From Utricularia gibba (taxonomy: Eukaryota > Streptophyta > Magnoliopsida > Lamiales > Lentibulariaceae): DNA of 64,000 bases. A model generated the notes under the pieces. It saw nothing but the letters and a program-made list of their open reading frames with translations. It had not been told where the DNA came from and ran no database searches. The position numbers were made by a program, and so were the translations under genes. This document shows, one piece after another, positions 58,335-64,000 of this stretch (position 1 is its first letter; each line of letters begins with the position of its first letter). The stretch is from NCBI GenBank assembly GCA_002189035.1, contig CM007989.1, positions 5,921,001 through 5,985,000 on the forward strand, written 5' to 3'.

Positions 58335-58640
58335 AATTTTGATATCATCCTAAAAATAAAATTTTTGAATCAAATAAGTTTATAAATCATAATATATACA
58401 AAATATAAATTAATCACAAATTATATGGTGGGTTTCATGATCCAATTCTAATTTCACGTATGTTTCAATGTCAACTTTGGTAATAGCACTTAGCTAAAAC
58501 AAGCAGCGAAGGTGATGATAATAATAAAACAACAAGGTCTTGACTCTACATTTACCAAATACAAAATTTGAGGACTTAAGTGTTCTAGGTGAGTTTGCTC
58601 ACTCAACCCTTAATTATAAAACTCTGATGTGCTAATAACT
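58335..58640 (-). repeat. Old gypsy LTR remnant (family B-like)
   Basis: 58335-58440 resembles the inner end of the family B LTR at 4540-4660: the same order of AATTTT, ATCAAATA, TTATAAATC, TACAAA and AATTAATCACAAA blocks, then a similar CAAT/TCA zone. No primer-binding site is left. The identity is low, so the assignment is tentative. Confidence 0.4.
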
Positions 58641-58956
58641 CAATAAGGTCTAAGTGAGTTTTTGAGAAAATTTTTAAAATGTGTTTTTATTTTTGAAAAA
58701 ATAAAAATAAAAATAGTTTGTAAAAGTAGAAGTAAAAAATAAATATTCTAGAAAACTATGAAAAAATTTACATAGAAATATTTTTGAAATAATGAATATT
58801 TTAAACAAAAATATTTTTGAAGCTAAAATGCGTTGTATAGTTTTTTATTGTTAATGTTTATTCTTTTTTAATATATAATTAAAAATTAAATTAAATTAAA
58901 AACATTCCAAATATTATTTTGAAATACATGATTCTACATTAGTAACGGTGATTATT

Positions 58957-59930
58957 CTAAAAATGATCACAAATATTATCACGAAGTATTGCCATTAGAT
59001 TCATTGTTGACATTGCTTCTCCTTTATCCAACTCATCGTTAGTTTCATGCAATAAATTTGAATCATTATATTCAATCAAATCTTGTCCTTCATCTTTAGC
59101 ACTAACTTGTCGAAGAAAATTATATGACCATGGTTGCACCAACCAAACGTACTTGGTAATGTAATTTCATATTAAATGGCACATCATTCACAATATGAAA
59201 ACATTTCTTCCATACACTAAAAGCTCTTTCAATTAAAAAATGTAGAGCAGAATCCCAATAATTGAACAACTCCTCAAGACGAACTCTATCTTCAGCTGAA
59301 AAGCATGCTTTTATATGAGTCCCATCAATGGCTTCCTGAAAATATGGAAAAAATCGAAGCTTATTTCTAATATATGGTAATACCTTTGTGAAATTATATC
59401 TCAATTTAAACCAAACTGTGGCTATACTATCACACATTAGCATATACATTATAAAAGGATTTATTAATAGTATCTCTCCCCTCTGAAAGAATTCTTACAA
59501 ACTTCGATTGCCCATTCTTGTACCTACAACTTTTAGGAAAATTGCTACTTACTCTTCCACAGTAATATATCTTTTTGTTAGCCTGAAATCATCAACAAAT
59601 AATGCATAAAATTTAATAAAGATTGACGGTTTCATTCGAAGATCTTGATAGAATCTAATATCTCCTCCATTCAGCATATTTAACAAGAGAGCCCACCCTA
59701 AGGTTGGATGATTGTGGATTATATTTTTTTCCAAATATTGATTATAATAACCATGAAAAATAATGAATAAATTAGTTCTTTCCCCTAGAAAAGACATTTG
59801 CTCCTAGATTTATTTGAGTTCATCATCATTATCTTCTTTGATATCACGATCATGATATTGAGCACTCTCTTCAGAAAAAAAATTGAAAGGATTTGAAGAA
59901 GAAACCATCTCACAAAGATAGGTGAAGAAA
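58957..59930 (-). pseudogene. PIF/Harbinger transposase relic
   Basis: On the minus strand, 59797-59549 carries an N-terminal segment with GWALLLNMLNGGDIRFYQDL and FRM/KP-like pattern, and 59449-59120 carries the DDE nuclease part: FQEAIDGTHIKACF (first catalytic Asp in AIDGTHI), then LFNYWDSALHFLIERAFSVW and KKCFHI, all typical of plant PIF/Harbinger (DDE_4) transposases. The segment with the second Asp is missing and the parts are joined by stops. An acidic frame at 59142-58957 follows. Terminal repeats were not identified. Confidence 0.75.
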
Positions 59931-60129
59931 AGAATATGAATTTCTTTATAATAAAAACCTTTGATAATGCATATTCATTTTCATATACAATGTTTTTTAT
60001 CTAAAAAAAAAAAAGGTCACATGTTATATTATATTCTTTACTAAATACAAAGTTCAAAGACAAAAGATCACATTAATGCGTAAAGAGTTTTTTTTTAAAC
60101 ACAAAGTTTCTAAATAATAGATCGCATAA

Positions 60130-60710
60130 AGTAGCATCCGCTTCAGGTACCCAATCCTCACGGTTTTTCATTCATCCATTTTGGGGAAAAAGTTTTGTAC
60201 AAAATTAACAAGATCCCTCTACTTAAGTATGTCCTCTCTCCCGTCCATTATCAATGTAGGATACTGTATCATTACTAGAACATTGATCTTATATTCTTCC
60301 TCTTTTAGATACTTAGTGCCCTCGTTGAATGCCACCGCATCCCACCATTGGCACGAGCACATGTTTGACTTTGATATCAAATATCATGATTCACCCTTGT
60401 CTTATATGATATTGTCCGCTTCAGATACTCAACCCTTACAGTTTTATGTTCAACCCATTATCAATGTAGGATACTGTATCATTACTAGAACATTGATCTT
60501 ATATTCTTCCTCTTTTAGATACTTAGCACCCTCGTTGAATGCCACCGCATCCCACCATTGGCATGAGCACATGTTTGACTTTGATATCAAATATCATGAC
60601 TCACCTTTGTCTTGTACGATATTGTCCGCTTCAGATACTCAACCCTTACAGTTTTATGTTCACCCCTTCTAAAAAAAGGCTTCGTATAAGATTAATAGAG
60701 TTCCTCTATT
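60130..60710 (+). repeat. Repeat family C, with 210-bp tandem duplication
   Basis: Same unit as 32430-33065 (CAACCCT, CTCTACTTAA/CTCTATTTAA, then the GTAGGATAC block). A 210-bp stretch starting CCATTATCAATGTAGG is tandemly duplicated at 60245 and 60455; the two copies differ at only a few bases, so this duplication is recent. The frame 60181-60672 is open because 210 is a multiple of three, which explains its internally repeated protein. Confidence 0.85.
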
Positions 60711-62699
60711 TAAACCCATTCTTTTTCAAAAAAAAGTTGCAAAACAAGATATCACAAGCAACAATACAAAACAAGAAAAGAATTAACAATAGTAAGAATT
60801 ATCTAAACCATCATGAGATCCAAATGAAGATCTACCACAATAAGGTAAAACTCTTGAGGTATTAGTCTCTAGTTTTGGTGAGGTATGCATGATCCACTTT
60901 TCACTGGCATCATCATCATCAATCATCATAAAAATTTCTCAATTTGAAGCATTTTTAATCAAATCTAATGTAATAAATCACAAATTATTTTCTGCTTGAA
61001 TGTTGGTCATGAAGTTAATTTTTTTTTTTATTCAAGTACCTCTGAAGCACTAGCCTATTGTTCAAATGAGTTAGTTATTCAATCGCTATTCTTACAATTT
61101 ACTTTTGATTTATTTGGTTTCGGTACTGTCTGTACATCTTGGTCTCAATATCAATATTGGTTTGTTGAGGATTCATGGATTGAATATCATCGAGTGATGA
61201 TGACATTAGTATCAGATTATTCTCAAATTGATTTATGAAATTTCTTTGTCAAATCTTAACATGTCACTTATCGCTTAGGAGCATATCCAACTATAAAATC
61301 AAATAGTTTTTGAATCAAGTTTGGTAACATTGATGTCTTATCTCTGAAATTCTTTGCGTGAAACATTTTTTGTATAAAAATAAAACACATTCTAGCAATT
61401 CATGATTACAAATGATTGAAGTAAACATATACTAGAGTTTAGTTAAAAACATGATCCTACGAATCTTGATCCATTTTAATCATTCATTTATCTTTGTACC
61501 ATTCTATGCCGGTCATATTACTCAATTTTTTATAGACACTCCAATACTCTCATAGTGCATTTCACCTATTCTTGATTCGCATCATGTCAAAGTGGTAATT
61601 TTGTGCATTGTTCATAGTACTAAAGAGGTGTTCCCAACTTTCTTGTCAAATGATGTGTTTATGAAATTTCTCTTCTCCAACTCCACAATTGCAAGTCGCA
61701 AATATGTTTGTATGGAAATTGATTCCCAGAAAATTTTTTTGAAACAATGAAACTAAGTTGCTTAGTTGCACCAGTAGCCTTCTACTTTCTTATATCGTTA
61801 TTAGATTCTATTGCCTATGGAAATAATACAAAAAATCCATTAGAAGGGTGCAATTCTTAATATGATGGTTTTAGAATTAAATACAAATGTACCAATAATT
61901 TATTTGAACTCAAAAGTTATTGAAATCAATCAACACAGAATATTATCAAGAAATCAAAGTGCTTTTAAAACAATCTTATCAATTGATATCAAAAGGAAAA
62001 ATTCTAGAAGAGATTTTATGTCCGTCTATAAGAAAGATCAATATCTAATAGCTACAGTTTATGGAATGAACTTGCAGTCTAGGTTCCATGAATATATATG
62101 AAAAAACATACAAAACAACAACCAATTAATTGATTATTAAATTCATGAAAACAATGAAGTTATAAATGTGGATGCAATTAGTAAATCTAGACACAAACAA
62201 ACATAAAAATAGTTTATGAATCCAATTTGTAAACTGATAACTATTATAACACCATCCTTTATTTAGTAGAATTATAGTATTAATCACGATTCGAGAGCTA
62301 TTTCATCTCTTTTGATAACTCATACTTTCTTCATGCTTGATTCTAACTCTTACACCTCACACTTTCGCAAATTGATTAGGTATAATGTGTCATACCAATA
62401 ATGTTTAATGGAACTTTTTTCTTTAGGTATTTGAGTTCATTCCAAGATTTTGATATATTCCCTTAAGGTTTTATAGTACGAAAGTGCATATTGATAAAAA
62501 AGAATATTGTGAAAGATGAAAGCAAACCTTAAATTAAATATAAAAAAATTTGGTAAAATAAACATATGTATACGATCTTACACAAGAATTACTTCATCAC
62601 ATATCTTTAGTCTCAAATATCTACATGTGCATGTTCGACTATATTATACAAAAATTAATGAAAAACAAAAGAAAACGGAACCAAAAACACCCAGGCCCC
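60711..62699. other. Spacer without recognised genes
   Basis: AT-rich, with scattered short frames (60996-61238, 61862-62101) that match no family I know. No repeat borders seen. Confidence 0.45.
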
Positions 62700-63048
62700 A
62701 AGCAACTTAATGCTTAGCTTTTTATATAGGTGTGATTATTTGATGGGATTTCTTGATAAGATAGAATCCAAATTAAGATTCACATCTTATCTTGATCTAG
62801 AATTTTTGAATAAATCTTTATTCAAATAGTCTAATTTTTAATTTTACTAAAATCAATTCTAATTTCCTTTAATTTAATTGAAATTATTCTAAAAATTTAC
62901 AAAATATTTTTTTTTCAAAAAGATCAAATTGATATAAAAGATATAATATTTATTAAAAATATAAAGAAAATAAAATAAAAAGAAGATATAAAATTATCTA
63001 AAAGAATTATAAAAAAATATAATTATAAATGATATAAAATCACTTATC
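62700..63048 (-). repeat. Decayed gypsy family A LTR start
   Basis: Reversed, the sequence begins GATAAGTGATTTTATATCATT and follows the order of the first 380 bases of the family A LTR (for example GATCTTTTTGA, TTTGTAAATTTTTAGAATA, ATCTTATC, CTATATAAA), with most C and G changed to T and A. Confidence 0.6.
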
Positions 63049-63114
63049 CCCATTTTATTGTCTTAAACAAGTTCCAATGTCATGATTTAATAAATTATAA
63101 GTTTATTTTTTGGA

Positions 63115-63365
63115 AGATGTGTTTGAAAGGAATGAAGAAGTTTATACTTTATTTTTTTAAGAAAGGTGATTTATAACAATTTTTGATTATCAATGTTTAT
63201 ATGGATGATTTGATTTACACAAGAAATTGTCGTGTCTTGATGTATAACTTTTGAAAGTTTGTAATAAAGCATTTTGACATAACTGATTTGTGGAAAATGA
63301 GATATTTCCTTGGGATAAAAGTAGTGGAGTGGAAGGTTTTTATGTTCATATTACATTCAATTATT
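63115..63365 (+). pseudogene. Copia reverse transcriptase remnant
   Basis: The plus strand holds a decayed piece around the reverse transcriptase active site: NVYMDDLIYTRN (YMDD box) and further FDITDLWKMRYFLGIKVV, the block that follows in copia elements. Stops interrupt it. No other element part is seen nearby. Confidence 0.7.
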
Positions 63366-63821
63366 GACACAATGGTGTGGAAATTAAGTATATTTAAAGA
63401 AAATTTTAAATTGGACGTATATTTGATGTTATTTTTAAATTTTACAAAAAAATATACTTGCATCTGCACATTATAATTATTAGATGAAATCATTAATATT
63501 ACATTTGATTAAATAAAACTAATGTTTAAATACAATCAAAATTAATTAGAAGATTGAAATATTTTTTATTCAAGTAAAATAAATTTAAGGTAATTTGGAA
63601 TAAAAATATCATAAAAAAGAACACACAATAGCATAATCGGGCTCTCCTCTTATGGTCCGATAGTGCTTTGGGTAGCCCAGAAGATTTATTATAACGGGGT
63701 TGGCCCCTTATCAGATACCATTATGTTTATTATTTTTGTCTGAACGAAACTTGCAGTTGCAGATATTTTAACTCTTTTCGTTGTGTGGCTACTTCTCTCT
63801 GCCGTCCACCAGCAATTCGCA
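63366..63821. other. Spacer and presumed promoter of the edge gene
   Basis: AT-rich, then rising in GC from about 63640 towards the ATG at 63822. No gene. The minus-strand frame 63689-63895 overlaps the better-supported plus-strand start and is rejected. Confidence 0.4.
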
Positions 63822-64000
63822 ATGCCGGTGGCTACCTTCTGCCTATCGGTGTCTTCCACTGCATCGCAAGAGCCTCCAAATGCTTCAACCCCCATTCAGC
63901 AGCCACCAATTTCGCGGCCGCCTACAAAAATCATACTACCGCAGAAGAAACCTTTGAAATGGTCGACTGGCGTATCGCCTGGGGAATACGGAGGTCCCCC
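63822..64000 (+). CDS. Probable gene start, cut by the window edge
   Basis: An open frame of 59 codons runs from ATG 63822 off the end of the window. It starts MPVATFCLSVSSTASQEPPN, a Ser/Thr/Ala-rich stretch with few acids that suits a plastid transit peptide, continues with a Pro-rich part and ends KKPLKWSTGVSPGEYGGPP. The last block looks like the conserved start of a plant plastid protein, but I cannot name it with certainty. GC content is higher than in the spacer. There is no splice donor I would choose before the edge. The call as a real gene is an inference. Confidence 0.6.
   Translation, partial: MPVATFCLSVSSTASQEPPNASTPIQQPPISRPPTKIILPQKKPLKWSTGVSPGEYGGP

Noticed and set aside
60181-60672. 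163-codon frame with an internally repeated protein
   Set aside because: The repeat is the 210-bp DNA duplication, a multiple of three; the protein has no features and the DNA belongs to a dispersed repeat family.
63689-63895. 68-codon minus-strand frame near the right edge
   Set aside because: It is antisense to the open frame at 63822, which has better composition and a conserved-looking end.

Overview
The window is nuclear DNA of a flowering plant, almost certainly a eudicot. The genes have short AT-rich introns with GT-AG borders, the intergenic DNA is AT-rich, and most space is taken by nested, decayed transposable elements (Ty3/gypsy, Ty1/copia, hAT, PIF/Harbinger). The species cannot be named from the sequence alone. 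There is no CRISPR array, operon, rRNA or recognisable tRNA gene.

Layout. 1-2860: gene-poor DNA, nothing recognised. 2861-7075: gypsy-derived block, with a minus-strand element (gag at 3627-4487, primer-binding site, LTR 4537-7075) whose LTR is split by a solo LTR of a second gypsy family, bordered by a 5-bp target duplication. 7076-10300: AT-rich spacer. 10374-12723: a WEE1 kinase gene in ten coding exons (minus). 13096-16980: decayed gypsy LTR split by a 3-kb hAT transposon with a near-complete but broken transposase. 16990-17700: copia 5' end. 17837-23676: a 1.15-kb inverted repeat carrying plant gene-like sequence plus LTR sequence around a 3.5-kb retroelement interior. 23807-27946: duplicated fragments of an unrecognised gene. 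27950-34190: retroelement remnants, a 623-bp non-autonomous hAT and a reiterated repeat family. 38175-38825: SUPERMAN. 40611-46426: an old hAT relic into which a copia element has inserted. 49325-57369: a gene island of PAI (tryptophan synthesis), PGPP1 (phosphatidylglycerol synthesis) and an ABCG6-type half transporter, with a two-exon relic of an omega-3 fatty-acid desaturase between PAI and PGPP1. 58330-63365: decayed elements. 63822-64000: first codons of a probable gene cut by the window edge.

The genes do not form a pathway. WEE1 acts in cell-cycle checkpoints, SUPERMAN in floral patterning, PAI in plastid tryptophan synthesis, PGPP1 in plastid and mitochondrial phosphatidylglycerol synthesis, and ABCG6 in lipid-polymer export. 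I built the exon models by hand: splice phases were checked codon by codon and the proteins compared with remembered family sequences, without alignments or transcripts. The most notable non-genic items are the large inverted repeat, the nested hAT family with shared termini, and the desaturase relic. I found no convincing new multi-gene system.
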